Shown piece after piece: positions 45,063 through 54,224 of a stretch of 64,000 nucleotides of DNA. Source of the stretch: Streptomyces sp. RB17. Lineage in GTDB: Bacteria > Actinomycetota > Actinomycetes > Streptomycetales > Streptomycetaceae. Both the position numbers and the translations under genes were made by a program. Below the pieces are notes generated by a model, which saw nothing but the letters and a program-made list of their open reading frames with translations, searched no databases and was not told the origin of the DNA. Within the stretch, counting starts at the first letter, position 1. Every line of letters begins with the position of its first letter. Location: assembly GCF_009604455.1 (NCBI RefSeq), contig NZ_WEGL01000001.1, forward strand, positions 1,302,001 to 1,366,000, given 5' to 3'.

Positions 45063-45445
45063 CCTGGGTCAGGGCTCCTCTCCACATGTCGGTCGCCGGT
45101 CTTCGGGGCATGCGCCCACCCGGCCGCCGGCGCGCTCGACGCCCGCCGGCCGGTGACGAGCCTACCCTCGCGAGGACGCGCATTTTTTCGAGTGTTTCCA
45201 GACTGCCGGGACTCTGTGGAATCCGCCTCCCGACTGGCCGACAGGGCCATTTGGCACATGAATACGGAGCCGGTCATCTGAGCGCTCAATCGAGTGCCGT
45301 GTCCCCTCTTATGGGGCGTGCGCCAACACGACCCCACCCCCGCGAAGGCCGGGGTATGGGCAGCGTCTAAAGTGGCGTGGTACGCGCGAGCCATTACCGC
45401 GACTTCACAGGGGAGGCTCGCTGGGAGTCTCTGTCAGGGGTGTGC
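45063..45445. other. Divergent promoter region between tkt and ctaB
   Basis: These 383 bp are non-coding. They contain an AT-rich run (GCATTTTTTCGAG near 45180), a loose CCGGCCG dyad (45120-45153) close to tkt and CCCC-N6-GGGG near 45303. A -10-like TAAAGT (45368-45373) faces ctaB but has no clear -35. Individual promoters could not be fixed by eye. Confidence 0.5.
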
Positions 45446-46396
45446 GTGACGGCCGTCGAATCACGTCCAGCGGGCGTGCTGGGTGGTGCGAGCCAAGGCC
45501 CGGTTCACCGGCCGTTCGGGGCCCGTGTCAAGGCGTTCGTGGCTCTGACCAAGCCACGGATCATCGAGCTGCTGCTCATCACCACCGTTCCGGTGATGTT
45601 CCTGGCGCAGCAGGGCGTGCCCGACCTGAAGCTGGTGCTGCTCACCTGCGTCGGCGGCTACCTCTCGGCGGGCGGCGCCAACGCGCTGAACATGTACATC
45701 GACCGGGACATCGACGCCCTGATGGACCGCACCTCGCAGCGGCCGCTGGTGACCGGCATGGTCAGCCCGTCCGAGTGCCTTGTCTTCGGCATCACCCTCG
45801 CGGTCGTCTCGACGCTCCTCTTCGGCCTCACCGTCAACTGGCTGAGTGCCTGGCTCTCGCTCGGAGCGCTCCTCTTCTACGTCGTCGTCTACACGATGCT
45901 CCTCAAGCGGCGTACGTCGCAGAACATCGTGTGGGGCGGCATCGCGGGCTGCATGCCCGTGCTCATCGGCTGGTCGGCCGTGACGGACTCCCTGTCCTGG
46001 GCGCCGGTCGTCCTGTTCCTGGTGATCTTCTTCTGGACCCCGCCGCACTACTGGCCGCTGTCCATGAAGGTGAAGGACGACTACGCGCGCGTGGGCGTGC
46101 CGATGCTCCCGGTCATCGCCTCCAACAAGGTCGTCGCCCGGCAGATCGTCATCTACAGCTGGGTGATGGTGGCCGTCTCCCTGCTCCTGACCCCGCTCGG
46201 CTACACCGGCTGGTTCTACACGGCCGTCGCGCTGGCCGCCGGCGGCTGGTGGCTGTGGGAGGCACACGCGCTGCAGAACCGGGCCAGGGCCGAGGTCATG
46301 GGCGCCAAGCTGAAGGAGATGCGCCTCTTCCACTGGTCCATCACCTATGTGTCGCTGCTGTTCGTGGCGATCGCGGTGGACCCGTTCCTGCGCTGA
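45446..46396 (+). CDS. ctaB: Protohaem IX farnesyltransferase (haem O synthase)
   Basis: CtaB, 316 residues, adds a farnesyl chain to haem b to make haem O for cytochrome oxidase. It is a polytopic UbiA prenyltransferase with the first aspartate motif [15 protein letters not shown] and a later [12 protein letters not shown] block. Two GTG starts are possible, 45440 and 45446; GGGG at 45437-45440 gives normal spacing only for the second, while homologues may start at the first. ctaA lies 1.8 kb away on the other strand, completing haem A synthesis. Confidence 0.95.
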   Translation: MTAVESRPAGVLGGASQGPVHRPFGARVKAFVALTKPRIIELLLITTVPVMFLAQQGVPDLKLVLLTCVGGYLSAGGANALNMYIDRDIDALMDRTSQRPLVTGMVSPSECLVFGITLAVVSTLLFGLTVNWLSAWLSLGALLFYVVVYTMLLKRRTSQNIVWGGIAGCMPVLIGWSAVTDSLSWAPVVLFLVIFFWTPPHYWPLSMKVKDDYARVGVPMLPVIASNKVVARQIVIYSWVMVAVSLLLTPLGYTGWFYTAVALAAGGWWLWEAHALQNRARAEVMGAKLKEMRLFHWSITYVSLLFVAIAVDPFLR

Positions 46397-46412
46397 CGCC
46401 CTCTGGCTTCCT

Positions 46413-46456
46413 CGACGGGAGGGGTGCGTGGCCAAGGCCACGCACCCCTCCCGTCG
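46413..46456. terminator. Perfect 21-bp hairpin terminator after ctaB
   Basis: Arms 46413-46433 and 46436-46456 are exact complements with only two bases between, 16 nt after the ctaB stop; TTT follows. It is among the strongest hairpins in the window. Confidence 0.9.
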
Positions 46457-46489
46457 CCGTTTGATCTACCCGTGGGTAGCATCCTGGCC

Positions 46490-46810
46490 ATGGCAGACAC
46501 GCAGCAGGTTGACCCCAAGGCCGAGCGCACGGCGGCCCGGCTCGCGCACCGGATCAGCGCCTTCGCCAAGGCCCACGGCGGCGCCGAGGGCCAGGTGGCC
46601 TACATCGGCGAGCGCGGCGCCCGCATCGTCCTCGTCGGCGAGGACGGCGGCTGGGGCGACCTCGTAGCACCTACGTACGCCATCGCCGAGCAGGCGGTGG
46701 AGAAGTCCGGCATCACGCGCCACGAGTCCTTCGACGGCGAGTTCGCCGCGAAGGTGAAGACGGGGTCGTACGAGTGGAAGCGGATGGCCGGCATTCAGGT
46801 CGGGGGCTGA
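46490..46810 (+). CDS. Small conserved hypothetical protein
   Basis: A 106-residue cytosolic protein with no recognised domain. It starts with a helical, alanine-rich segment (KAERTAARLAHRISAFAKAHGG) followed by strands (GQVAYIGERGARIVLVGEDGGWGDLVAPTYAIAEQAVEKSGI) and ends AGIQVGG. No ribosome-binding site precedes the ATG, but a TAGCAT -10 (46477-46482) ends seven bases before it, implying a leaderless mRNA. It is single and flanked by hairpins on both sides. Confidence 0.85.
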   Translation: MADTQQVDPKAERTAARLAHRISAFAKAHGGAEGQVAYIGERGARIVLVGEDGGWGDLVAPTYAIAEQAVEKSGITRHESFDGEFAAKVKTGSYEWKRMAGIQVGG

Positions 46811-46815
46811 GCAAG

Positions 46816-46833
46816 GCGCCCCCGAAGGGGCGC
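46816..46833. terminator. Short terminator after the small conserved gene
   Basis: GCGCCCC and GGGGCGC pair perfectly around CGAA, six bases after the stop. The flank continues into GC-rich sequence resembling other dispersed Streptomyces repeats. Confidence 0.7.
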
Positions 46834-46870
46834 GGGGCTGTATCGACACGCGGCTCCGCCGCGATGAGGG

Positions 46871-46906
46871 TCCCCCGAGTTCGAGCGAAGCCGAGAATTT
46901 GGGGGA
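46871..46906. repeat. Intergenic copy of the short hairpin repeat
   Basis: TCCCCC (46871-46876) pairs with GGGGGA (46901-46906); between them is the 16-base core TCGAGCGAAGCCGAGA (46881-46896), identical to that in the pgi insertion. This is the usual intergenic setting for the element. Confidence 0.8.
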
Positions 46907-47024
46907 GCGCCCAGCCACATACGGTCTGAAGCCGCCAAATAACCCGCAGCCCCGAGCTCATCCGCGACCTCGAACCCCGTTCACCCGTTAGGCCGTTGAA
47001 GCCAGCGCACGCGGGGAGGCCCGG

Positions 47025-48152
47025 ATGATCGAAACGCCGTCCCTCGTGGACCAGTACTGCCACGGCGTACTGCGAACAGAGCTGGGCCTCGGCACCTTCG
47101 AGGCCCAACTCGCCCGCACCGAGGGTCCGCCCGCCCCCGGCACCACCCTCTTCGACACCCAGACGGGATTCGCCGTACGGCGCTGGTGCCCACCCCTGCT
47201 CGGCCTGGAACCGCACTGTGCGCCCGCCCGCTATCTGGCCCGGCGCCGTGAACTGGGCGTCCTGGAAGTGGGCCGCAGGCTGCTGCGCGGCAGCGGGATC
47301 ACCACCTACCTCGTCGACACCGGCCTGCCCGGCGACCTCACCGGCCCCGCCGAACTGGCCTCCACGGGCGATGCCGACGCCCGTGAGATCGTCCGGCTCG
47401 AGCAGCTGGCGGAGCAGGTCGCCGACACCTCCGGCACCGTCGAGTCCTTCCTCGCCAACCTCGCCGAGTCGGTGCACGGCGCCGCCGCGAACGCGGTCGC
47501 CTTCACCTCCGTCGCGGGGCTGGGACACGGCCTGGCGCTGGCGCCGGAGCCGCCGGGGCCCGGGGAGGTGCGGGGCGCGGCCGGCCGCTGGCTGGCCGGA
47601 CGGCGGGTCGGCGGGGCGCTGACCGACCCGGTGCTGCTGCGGCACCTGCTGTGGATCGCGGTGGCCTCGGGTCTGCCGCTCCAGCTGCACGCCGGGCTCG
47701 GCGAGCCGAACTCCCGCATCGACCGCACCGACCCCGTGCTGCTCACCGACTTCGTGCGGGCCACGGCGGGCCTCGGCACGGACCTGATCCTGCTGCACGG
47801 CTACCCGTACCACCGCCACGCCGCCCATCTGGCCGGTGTCTTCCCGCACGTCTACACCGACTCCGGCGCCGCGCTCGTCCGCACCGGCGCCCGCGCGGCC
47901 ACCGTCCTCGCCGAGATCCTGGAGCTGGCACCCTTCGGCAAGATCCTCTTCTCCACGGGCGCCCACGGCCTGCCCGAGCTGCACGTCGTGGGTGCCCGGC
48001 TGTTCCGCGAGGCCCTGGGCCGGGTCCTGGGGACCTGGGTCGCCGAGGGAGCCTGGTCCCTGGAGGACGCCCAGCGGGTGGCCCGCATGGTCGCGGCGGA
48101 CAACGCGCGCCGGGTGTACGGGCTGAACGGCCGTGACGGGGGGACGGGCTGA
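47025..48152 (+). CDS. Amidohydrolase-fold protein with altered metal ligands
   Basis: A 375-residue TIM-barrel amidohydrolase related to the amidohydrolase half of FluG. Expected metal motifs are degenerate: the first HxH position reads DQYCHGVL (histidine to tyrosine) and the C-terminal aspartate block reads FSTGAHGLPELHVVG, where SDAHG would be usual. Other histidines (LQLHAGLG, LLHGYPYHRH) are kept. The fold is clear, but activity as a metal hydrolase is doubtful. ATG start; convergent with ctaA, 14 bp away. Confidence 0.85.
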   Translation: MIETPSLVDQYCHGVLRTELGLGTFEAQLARTEGPPAPGTTLFDTQTGFAVRRWCPPLLGLEPHCAPARYLARRRELGVLEVGRRLLRGSGITTYLVDTGLPGDLTGPAELASTGDADAREIVRLEQLAEQVADTSGTVESFLANLAESVHGAAANAVAFTSVAGLGHGLALAPEPPGPGEVRGAAGRWLAGRRVGGALTDPVLLRHLLWIAVASGLPLQLHAGLGEPNSRIDRTDPVLLTDFVRATAGLGTDLILLHGYPYHRHAAHLAGVFPHVYTDSGAALVRTGARAATVLAEILELAPFGKILFSTGAHGLPELHVVGARLFREALGRVLGTWVAEGAWSLEDAQRVARMVAADNARRVYGLNGRDGGTG

Positions 48153-48166
48153 GCGGCGGAAGAACG

Positions 48167-49177
48167 CTACGCGCGCGTGCCCACCGTCACCTCGGCCGAG
48201 GGGCCGGGCAGGTCCAGGGCGGCCTCCGGACGCTCCCGCAGCGCGAGCAGGACGCGCAGCACGCCGATCCACACCAGGCAGGAGCCGAGCATGTGCAGGC
48301 CCACCAGCAGCTCGGGCAGATGGGTGAAGTACTGCACGTACCCGATCACGCCCTGGCCGAGCAGGATCAGGAAGAGATCGCGGGTGCGCGCGTGCGGGCC
48401 CTTGGGCGCGTCCACCGCCTTCAGCACGAACCACAGCGCGAACGTCAGCGTCACCACGATCCAGGCGAGCACGGCGTGCAGCTTGGCCACCGTCTCCCAG
48501 TCGATCGGGATCCGCTTGACCTCGCTGGAGTCACCCGCGTGCGGCCCGGCTCCGGTCACCACCGTGCCGACCGCGATGAGCAGCAGGGACGCGGCCACCA
48601 GGAACCACACCAGCTGCTGCACGGCCTTGCCGACCAGTGGCCGGGGCGCGCCGTCGCCCTCGCGGGTGCGCTGCCACATCACCGTGGCGACCCAGACGAG
48701 GGCCGTCGCGAGCAGGAAGTGGGCCGCGACGGTGTACGGGTTGAGGCCCACGAGCACGACGATGCCGCCGAGGATCGCGTTGCTCATCACCAGCCAGAAC
48801 TGCGCCCAGCCCAGCCGGGTCAGACTGCGCCGGTACGGCTTCTCGGAGCGTGCGGCGATGATCGCCCAGCCGACCGCGGCGCACAGCACGTACGTCAGCA
48901 TCCGGTTGCCGAACTCGATCGCGCTGTGGTAGCTCAGCGCGGTCGTCGGCGTCAGCGAGCCGTCGGTGCACTCCGGCCAGGTCGGACAGCCGAGGCCGGA
49001 GCCGGTCAGGCGCACGGCGCCGCCGGTGACGACGATGACCACCGACATCACGAGCGCGGCGAGGGCCGCCCGCTGGACCGTCCGGGGGGACGGGGTCCAG
49101 CGTTCGGCGATGAAGGCGAGCGGGTTGCGCACGGCCGCTGCGGCGTCGGCGGGGTTCAGCTTGAGCACGCCCACCAT
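48167..49177 (-). CDS. ctaA: Haem A synthase
   Basis: CtaA, 336 residues, oxidises haem O to haem A. Eight or so membrane segments are visible, with the motifs VVTGGAVRLTGSGLGCPTWPECTDG and HSAIEFGNRMLTYVL early, and a second-half LHAVLAWIVVTLTF with GLHMLGSCLVWIGVL late. Histidines that bind haem are retained. ATG 49177 is chosen by family length; an in-frame codon 39 bases upstream lacks support. Partner of ctaB. Confidence 0.94.
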   Translation of the reverse strand: MVGVLKLNPADAAAAVRNPLAFIAERWTPSPRTVQRAALAALVMSVVIVVTGGAVRLTGSGLGCPTWPECTDGSLTPTTALSYHSAIEFGNRMLTYVLCAAVGWAIIAARSEKPYRRSLTRLGWAQFWLVMSNAILGGIVVLVGLNPYTVAAHFLLATALVWVATVMWQRTREGDGAPRPLVGKAVQQLVWFLVAASLLLIAVGTVVTGAGPHAGDSSEVKRIPIDWETVAKLHAVLAWIVVTLTFALWFVLKAVDAPKGPHARTRDLFLILLGQGVIGYVQYFTHLPELLVGLHMLGSCLVWIGVLRVLLALRERPEAALDLPGPSAEVTVGTRA

Positions 49178-49225
49178 CGTAGGCCGCCGCTTGTGCACGC
49201 TTTCACGAGGGTCCACCGTGACGCC

Positions 49226-49999
49226 TCACTCCCAGCGGAAGAACTTCCCGGCCGCGGCCAGCCCGACGACCGCCCACACCGCCAGGACGCCCAGGTCGCC
49301 CCATGGCATCCCGGAGCCGTGCTGGAGCACGTCCCGCAGCCCGTCCGACAGCGCGGAGATGGGCAGCAGCCCGAGCACGTGCTGCCCGGCCGAGCCGAAC
49401 TTGTCCAGCGGCACGATGACCCCGCCGCCGACGAGCAGCAGCAGGAAGACCAGGTTGGCGGCGGCCAGGGTCGCCTCCGCCTTCAGCGTGCCCGCCATCA
49501 GCAGGCCGAGGCCGGAGAACGCGGCCGTGCCGAGGATGAGCAGCACGAGCACCGCGGCTGGGTTGCCGTGCGGGGACCAGCCCAGCGCGAAGGCGATCGC
49601 CGTCAGCAGGATCACCTGGAGGACCTCGGTGACCAGCACGGACGCGGTCTTGGCGGTCATCAGGCCCCAGCGGGGCAGCGGCGAGGAGGCGAGCCGCTTG
49701 AGCACGCCGTAGCGGCGTTCGAAGCCGGTCGCGATGGCCTGCCCGGTGAACGCCGTCGACATCACGGCGAGCGCCAGGATGCCGGGGGCGAGGAAGTCGA
49801 CCGCCTTGCCCTTGCCGGTGTCCACGATGTCCACCGAGCTGAAGAGGGCCAGCAGCAGGGTCGGGATGACCACGGTCAGCAGCAGCTGCTCGCCGTTGCG
49901 CAGCAGCATCTTCGTCTCCAGGACCGCCTGGGCCCCGATCATGCGGGGGAGCGGCGCCGCACCCGGCCTGGGGGCGTATGTACCGGTTGCAGTCGTCAC
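49226..49999 (-). CDS. ABC-2 type exporter permease
   Basis: A 257-residue ABC-2 permease with six membrane segments (ETKMLLRNGEQLLLTVVIPTLLLALFSSV begins the domain) and the conserved GFERRYGVLKRLASSPLPRW amphipathic stretch before the core. GTG start overlaps the ATPase stop (GTGA, 49996-49999). Related Streptomyces pairs export drugs or lipids; this one lies by ctaA and could serve haem or oxidase assembly, which is a guess from position only. Confidence 0.9.
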   Translation of the reverse strand: MTTATGTYAPRPGAAPLPRMIGAQAVLETKMLLRNGEQLLLTVVIPTLLLALFSSVDIVDTGKGKAVDFLAPGILALAVMSTAFTGQAIATGFERRYGVLKRLASSPLPRWGLMTAKTASVLVTEVLQVILLTAIAFALGWSPHGNPAAVLVLLILGTAAFSGLGLLMAGTLKAEATLAAANLVFLLLLVGGGVIVPLDKFGSAGQHVLGLLPISALSDGLRDVLQHGSGMPWGDLGVLAVWAVVGLAAAGKFFRWE

Positions 50000-50973
50000 G
50001 AGCGCAGCTCCTTGCCGGTCAGCTCCAGGAAGACGTCCTCCAGCGTGTGCCGCTCCACCGAGATCCGGTCCGGCATCACTCCGTGCTGGGCGCACCAGGA
50101 GGTCACGGTGGCCAGCAGCTGCGGGTCGACCTTGCCGACGACCCGGTAGGAGCCCGGGGTGAGCTCGGCGGCCGTGCAGTCGGCCGGGAGGGCCTTCAGC
50201 AGGGAGCCCACGTCGAGGCCGGGGCGGCCGGTGAAGCGCAGGGTGTTCTCTGCGCCGCCCTTGCACAGCTCCTCAGGTGAGCCCTGGGCGATGACCCGGC
50301 CGCCGTCGATGATCGCCACGTCGTCGGCGAGCTGCTCGGCCTCTTCCATGTGGTGGGTGGTGAGGATCACCGAGACGCCGTCCGCGCGCAGGTCCTTCAC
50401 CAGGTCCCAGGTGGCCCGGCGGGCCTGCGGGTCCAGGCCGGCCGTCGGCTCGTCCAGGAACACCAGCTCCGGGCGCCCGACGACGGCCATGGCGAGCGCG
50501 AGGCGCTGCTGCTGGCCGCCGGACAGCCGCCGGTAGGAGGTCCGGCCGCAGCTGTCCAGCCCCAGCCGCTCGATCAGGGCGTCCACGTCCAGCGGATGCG
50601 CGTGCAGCTTCGCGACATGCCGGAGCATCTCCTCGGCACGGGCGCCGGAGTACACGCCGCCGGACTGCAGCATCACGCCGATACGGGGACGCAGCTCGGC
50701 GGACTGCCGTACCGGGTCGAGGCCCAGGACGCGCACCGTGCCGGAATCCGGCTTCCGGTACCCCTCGCAGGTCTCGACCGTGGTCGTCTTCCCCGCCCCG
50801 TTGGGGCCGAGGACGGCGGTCACACCCGCCCCGGCCACCAGGTCGAGGCCGTCCACCGCGGTCTTCGTGCCGTACCGCTTCACCAGGGCCCGGACCTCGA
50901 TGAGCGGGAGCGACGCGAAGCGTCTGCCTGAGGGGTGGTGGTCGGGAGACGGGCGGGCGGGCTCACTTCGCAT
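49996..50973 (-). CDS. ABC exporter ATPase (DrrA type)
   Basis: A 325-residue ATPase for the adjacent permease. Walker A GPNGAGKTTT, signature LSGGQQQR, Walker B LVFLDEPTAGLDP and switch TTHHMEEAEQLADD are intact; the C-terminal 80 residues form the DrrA-type extension. ATG 50973 is preceded by no ribosome-binding site but by TAGACT eight bases upstream, so it may be leaderless. A longer open frame exists upstream but is arginine/proline-rich and non-coding. Confidence 0.92.
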   Translation of the reverse strand: MRSEPARPSPDHHPSGRRFASLPLIEVRALVKRYGTKTAVDGLDLVAGAGVTAVLGPNGAGKTTTVETCEGYRKPDSGTVRVLGLDPVRQSAELRPRIGVMLQSGGVYSGARAEEMLRHVAKLHAHPLDVDALIERLGLDSCGRTSYRRLSGGQQQRLALAMAVVGRPELVFLDEPTAGLDPQARRATWDLVKDLRADGVSVILTTHHMEEAEQLADDVAIIDGGRVIAQGSPEELCKGGAENTLRFTGRPGLDVGSLLKALPADCTAAELTPGSYRVVGKVDPQLLATVTSWCAQHGVMPDRISVERHTLEDVFLELTGKELRS

Positions 50974-51026
50974 GGGTCCAGAGTCTAGGGAGACCGCTTG
51001 CCGTCCGGACCGGCGGGTAGGTGAAC

Positions 51027-51821
51027 TCACTCCTCCCGGGGCCGGTGCAGCGGCAGCCACCGCTCGGCGTAGGCCACCGCGTCCGCCACCGGGAACAGCC
51101 GGGCGTCCGCCGCGCCGACCCTGCCGCGCACGACGGGCCGGTCCCGCTCGAAGTCGTGCCCCAGCTCGTCGAACCGGTCGGAGTCGATCGACACCTCGAC
51201 CACCGTCTCCCAGCCCCCGCCGGGAGCGGGCCGCCCGACCGCGACGAGCGGCCCGGTTATCCGGTACTCGGCCAGGTGGAAGCTGGTGCAGGAGTCGTAG
51301 CCCGCGCCGAGCAGCAGGACCCGCGCGCCCAGCTTCTCCAGCCGGGCCAGCGGGCTGTGCTCGCCGAGCCGGCAGTCGGGGGCGTGGCCGTCGGTGATCT
51401 CCCGCGCGCGCGGGCCGAGCGCCGCGAACGAGGTGTGCGGGTGCGCGCTGCGCAGGGCACCCGGCCAGGTCCGTACGGTTTCCGGAACCACGCCGACCCC
51501 GCGCGTGGGAGTGGTCAGCGGGTCGTACGGCGGCATGGTGGCCCGGATCCGGTCCCACCACTGCGCGGGCACCGGCGGCCTCGCCCACAGCGCCGGGTCG
51601 GACAGCTGGGCCGACTGGGCGGGGACGACGAGGGTGCCGGACGGGCCCAGGGCGTCGAGCAGTCCCTGGACGACCGCCACGGCCCCTCCGTTCACCCATC
51701 CGAGGGAGCTGAGCGAGGAGTGGACCAGGAGGGTCTCCCCGGTCTCGACGCCGAGCAGGCGCAGCTGTGCGGCGATCGTGTCGCGCGTGACAAGAGGGCC
51801 GGTCGGAAGGGGTGTCGGCAT
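51027..51821 (-). CDS. AAC(3)-family N-acetyltransferase
   Basis: A 264-residue protein of the aminoglycoside 3-N-acetyltransferase family. VTRDTIAAQLRLLGVETGETLLVHSSLSSLGWV, SAHPHTSFAALG and LGEHSPLARLEKLGARVLLLGAGYDSCTSFHLAEY are family blocks, and length is normal. Family members acetylate the 3-amino group of 2-deoxystreptamine drugs; chromosomal Streptomyces homologues are often of unproven specificity. No mobile element is nearby. It is divergent from sufR across a region with two dyads. Confidence 0.92.
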   Translation of the reverse strand: MPTPLPTGPLVTRDTIAAQLRLLGVETGETLLVHSSLSSLGWVNGGAVAVVQGLLDALGPSGTLVVPAQSAQLSDPALWARPPVPAQWWDRIRATMPPYDPLTTPTRGVGVVPETVRTWPGALRSAHPHTSFAALGPRAREITDGHAPDCRLGEHSPLARLEKLGARVLLLGAGYDSCTSFHLAEYRITGPLVAVGRPAPGGGWETVVEVSIDSDRFDELGHDFERDRPVVRGRVGAADARLFPVADAVAYAERWLPLHRPREE

Positions 51822-51890
51822 GGTCCGGGAGTCTTCCGGACGGCCCGGTGTGCCGCCACCGATTTGCCTGCTCAGGGGCGTTCGAATGAT

Positions 51891-51903
51891 CGATCAAAGA
51901 TCG
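51891..51903. promoter_or_regulatory. CGATC-AAA-GATCG dyad between AAC(3) and sufR
   Basis: A 13-bp inverted repeat 70 bp upstream of the AAC(3) start and about 100 bp from sufR. It could control the AAC(3) gene. Confidence 0.35.
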
Positions 51904-51918
51904 TTTCCGCAGGTCGGA

Positions 51919-51932
51919 TTAGGTATGCCTAA
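51919..51932. promoter_or_regulatory. TTAGG-TATG-CCTAA dyad (possible iron-box relative)
   Basis: Perfect 5-bp arms. The first half matches the DmdR/IdeR iron box (12 of 19 positions by my alignment) but the right half does not, so it is at best half an iron box. It lies about 73 bp from the sufR start. Confidence 0.35.
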
Positions 51933-51968
51933 GTGACGCAGGGCACCGGTCGATGATCCGGACGGCGC

Positions 51969-51998
51969 TTGTCAGGCTCTCCGGAATTACGCAACAAT
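51969..51998 (+). promoter_or_regulatory. suf operon promoter (leaderless)
   Basis: TTGTCA (51969-51974) and AACAAT (51993-51998) are separated by 18 bp. The GTG of sufR begins six bases later, so transcription should start at or next to the start codon. The SufR operator covers the -10. Confidence 0.6.
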
Positions 51999-52005
51999 GG
52001 CGTTG
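51992..52005. promoter_or_regulatory. SufR operator CAAC-N6-GTTG
   Basis: CAAC (51992-51995) and GTTG (52002-52005) with a 6-bp centre. This matches the 14-bp palindrome I recall for SufR of S. avermitilis. It spans from the -10 to the first base of the sufR start codon, fitting tight autorepression. Confidence 0.75.
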
Positions 52006-52748
52006 TGAAAAACGTCGGCGAGGCTCGGGAGACCCCCCTGGGGGCCCCGCAGGAGGAACTCGCGACCGGTGAGCGCTCCACGCGCAACCGCGTCGCGCGC
52101 TCCATCCTGGACCACGGCCCGTCGACCGTCGCCGAACTCGCCGGCCGGCTGGGACTGACCCAGGCGGCCGTCCGGCGCCACCTGGACGCACTGGTCGCCG
52201 ACGACGTCGTGGAGGCCCGCGAACAGCGCGTGTACGGCACGCGTACGCGCGGCCGCCCCGCCAAGGTCTTCTCGCTGACCGACTGCGGCCGGGACGCCTT
52301 CGACCAGTCGTACGACAAGCTCGCCGCGGACGCGCTCCGCTGGATCGCCGAGCAGGGCGGCGGCCCCGAGGCGGTCGCCGCCTTCGCCCGCGCCCGGATC
52401 GCCGCCCAGGCGAACGCGTACCGCAAGGCGATCGAGGCCGTGAGCCCGGACGAGCGAGCCGAAGCACTGGCCAAGGCCTTGAGCGTCGACGGGTACGCTG
52501 CTACGGCGCGCAGCGCACCGGTCGGCGAGCAGCTGTGCCAGCACCACTGCCCGGTGGCCCATGTCGCGGAGCAGTTCCCGCAGCTGTGCGAGGCGGAGAC
52601 GGAGATCTTCGCCGAGCTGCTGGGAACCCACGTCCAGCGACTGGCGACCATCGCGCACGGCGACGGCGTCTGTACGACGTTCATCCCCAAGATTTCCAAG
52701 ACCAGCGACAACGCACCTGCAAGCACGGCCGGGAGGAACCCCGCATGA
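52005..52748 (+). CDS. sufR: Fe-S-sensing repressor SufR
   Basis: A 247-residue ArsR/MarR-like winged-helix repressor of the suf operon. The DNA-binding half ([37 protein letters not shown], then a wing with [12 protein letters not shown]) is followed by a cysteine-bearing C-terminal part ([22 protein letters not shown] and GVCTTFIP), whose cysteines would bind a [4Fe-4S] cluster. Cluster-loaded SufR represses; loss of the cluster would open the operon. GTG 52005 is chosen because the promoter places transcription start there. ATGA overlap couples it to sufB. Confidence 0.95.
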   Translation: MKNVGEARETPLGAPQEELATGERSTRNRVARSILDHGPSTVAELAGRLGLTQAAVRRHLDALVADDVVEAREQRVYGTRTRGRPAKVFSLTDCGRDAFDQSYDKLAADALRWIAEQGGGPEAVAAFARARIAAQANAYRKAIEAVSPDERAEALAKALSVDGYAATARSAPVGEQLCQHHCPVAHVAEQFPQLCEAETEIFAELLGTHVQRLATIAHGDGVCTTFIPKISKTSDNAPASTAGRNPA

Positions 52749-54166
52749 CTCTCCCCACGGAGACTGCCCACCCTGAGCTCGAGGGCCTGGGCAAGTACGA
52801 ATACGGCTGGGCCGACTCCGACGTGGCCGGTGCCTCCGCCAGGCGCGGCCTGAACGAGGAGGTCGTCCGCGACATCTCCGGCAAGAAGTCGGAGCCGGAG
52901 TGGATGACCAAGCTGCGCCTGAAGGGCCTGAAGCTCTTCGAGAAGAAGCCGATGCCGAACTGGGGCTCCGACCTCTCGGGCATCGACTTCGACAACATCA
53001 AGTACTTCGTGCGCTCCACGGAGAAGCAGGCGGAGTCCTGGGAGGACCTGCCCGAGGACATCAAGAACACCTACGACAAGCTGGGCATCCCGGAGGCCGA
53101 GAAGCAGCGCCTGGTCGCCGGTGTCGCCGCCCAGTACGAGTCCGAGGTCGTCTACCACCAGATCCGCGAGGACCTGGAGGAGCAGGGCGTCATCTTCCTC
53201 GACACCGACACCGCACTGAAGGAGCACCCGGAGCTCTTCAAGGAGTACTTCGGCACGGTCATCCCGGCCGGTGACAACAAGTTCGCCGCGCTGAACACGG
53301 CCGTGTGGTCCGGTGGCTCCTTCATCTACGTGCCGAAGGGCGTGCACGTCGAGATCCCGCTGCAGGCCTACTTCCGGATCAACACGGAGAACATGGGCCA
53401 GTTCGAGCGGACCCTGATCATCGTCGACGAGGGTGCCTACGTGCACTACGTCGAGGGTTGTACGGCCCCGATCTACAAGTCGGACTCGCTGCACTCCGCG
53501 GTCGTCGAGATCATCGTCAAGAAGAACGCACGCTGCCGCTACACGACCATCCAGAACTGGTCGAACAACGTCTACAACCTGGTCACCAAGCGCGCCGTGG
53601 CCTACGAGGGCGCGACCATGGAGTGGATCGACGGCAACATCGGCTCCAAGGTGACGATGAAGTACCCGGCCGTCTACCTGATGGGCGAGCACGCCAAGGG
53701 CGAGACCCTGTCCATCGCCTTCGCGGGCGAGGGCCAGCACCAGGACGCCGGTTCCAAGATGGTCCACATGGCGCCGAACACCTCGTCCAACATCGTCTCC
53801 AAGTCGGTGGCGCGCGGCGGCGGCCGTACCTCGTACCGCGGCCTGGTCGAGATCGGCGAGGGCGCCGCGGGCTCCAAGTCCAACGTGCTCTGCGACGCGC
53901 TGCTGGTCGACACGATCTCCCGCTCCGACACGTACCCCTATGTGGACGTCCGCGAGGACGACGTGTCCATGGGCCACGAGGCGACCGTCTCCAAGGTCTC
54001 CGAGGACCAGCTCTTCTACCTGATGAGCCGCGGTCTGACCGAGTTCGAGGCGATGGCGATGATCGTGCGCGGCTTCGTCGAGCCGATCGCCAAGGAGCTG
54101 CCGATGGAGTACGCCCTTGAGCTCAACCGGCTGATCGAGCTGCAGATGGAAGGCGCGGTGGGCTAG
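52745..54166 (+). CDS. sufB: Fe-S cluster assembly scaffold SufB
   Basis: SufB, 473 residues, the main subunit of the SufBC2D scaffold. The [21 protein letters not shown] start, the beta-helix core ([37 protein letters not shown]) and the late [21 protein letters not shown] are canonical. It overlaps sufR and precedes sufD by 58 bp. ATPase SufC and partner SufD are in the same operon. Confidence 0.98.
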   Translation: MTLPTETAHPELEGLGKYEYGWADSDVAGASARRGLNEEVVRDISGKKSEPEWMTKLRLKGLKLFEKKPMPNWGSDLSGIDFDNIKYFVRSTEKQAESWEDLPEDIKNTYDKLGIPEAEKQRLVAGVAAQYESEVVYHQIREDLEEQGVIFLDTDTALKEHPELFKEYFGTVIPAGDNKFAALNTAVWSGGSFIYVPKGVHVEIPLQAYFRINTENMGQFERTLIIVDEGAYVHYVEGCTAPIYKSDSLHSAVVEIIVKKNARCRYTTIQNWSNNVYNLVTKRAVAYEGATMEWIDGNIGSKVTMKYPAVYLMGEHAKGETLSIAFAGEGQHQDAGSKMVHMAPNTSSNIVSKSVARGGGRTSYRGLVEIGEGAAGSKSNVLCDALLVDTISRSDTYPYVDVREDDVSMGHEATVSKVSEDQLFYLMSRGLTEFEAMAMIVRGFVEPIAKELPMEYALELNRLIELQMEGAVG

Positions 54167-54224
54167 CCCCCGGCCGCAGTCCCCATCAAGCCACTCACGC
54201 AAGAAAGCGAGCACTACGACAGCC

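Noticed and set aside
51027..51821. AAC(3) gene as an acquired resistance element
   Set aside because: No insertion sequence, integron or base-composition change surrounds it; it looks native.
51919..51932. Full DmdR/IdeR iron box
   Set aside because: Only the left half matches the consensus; retained as a weak dyad only.
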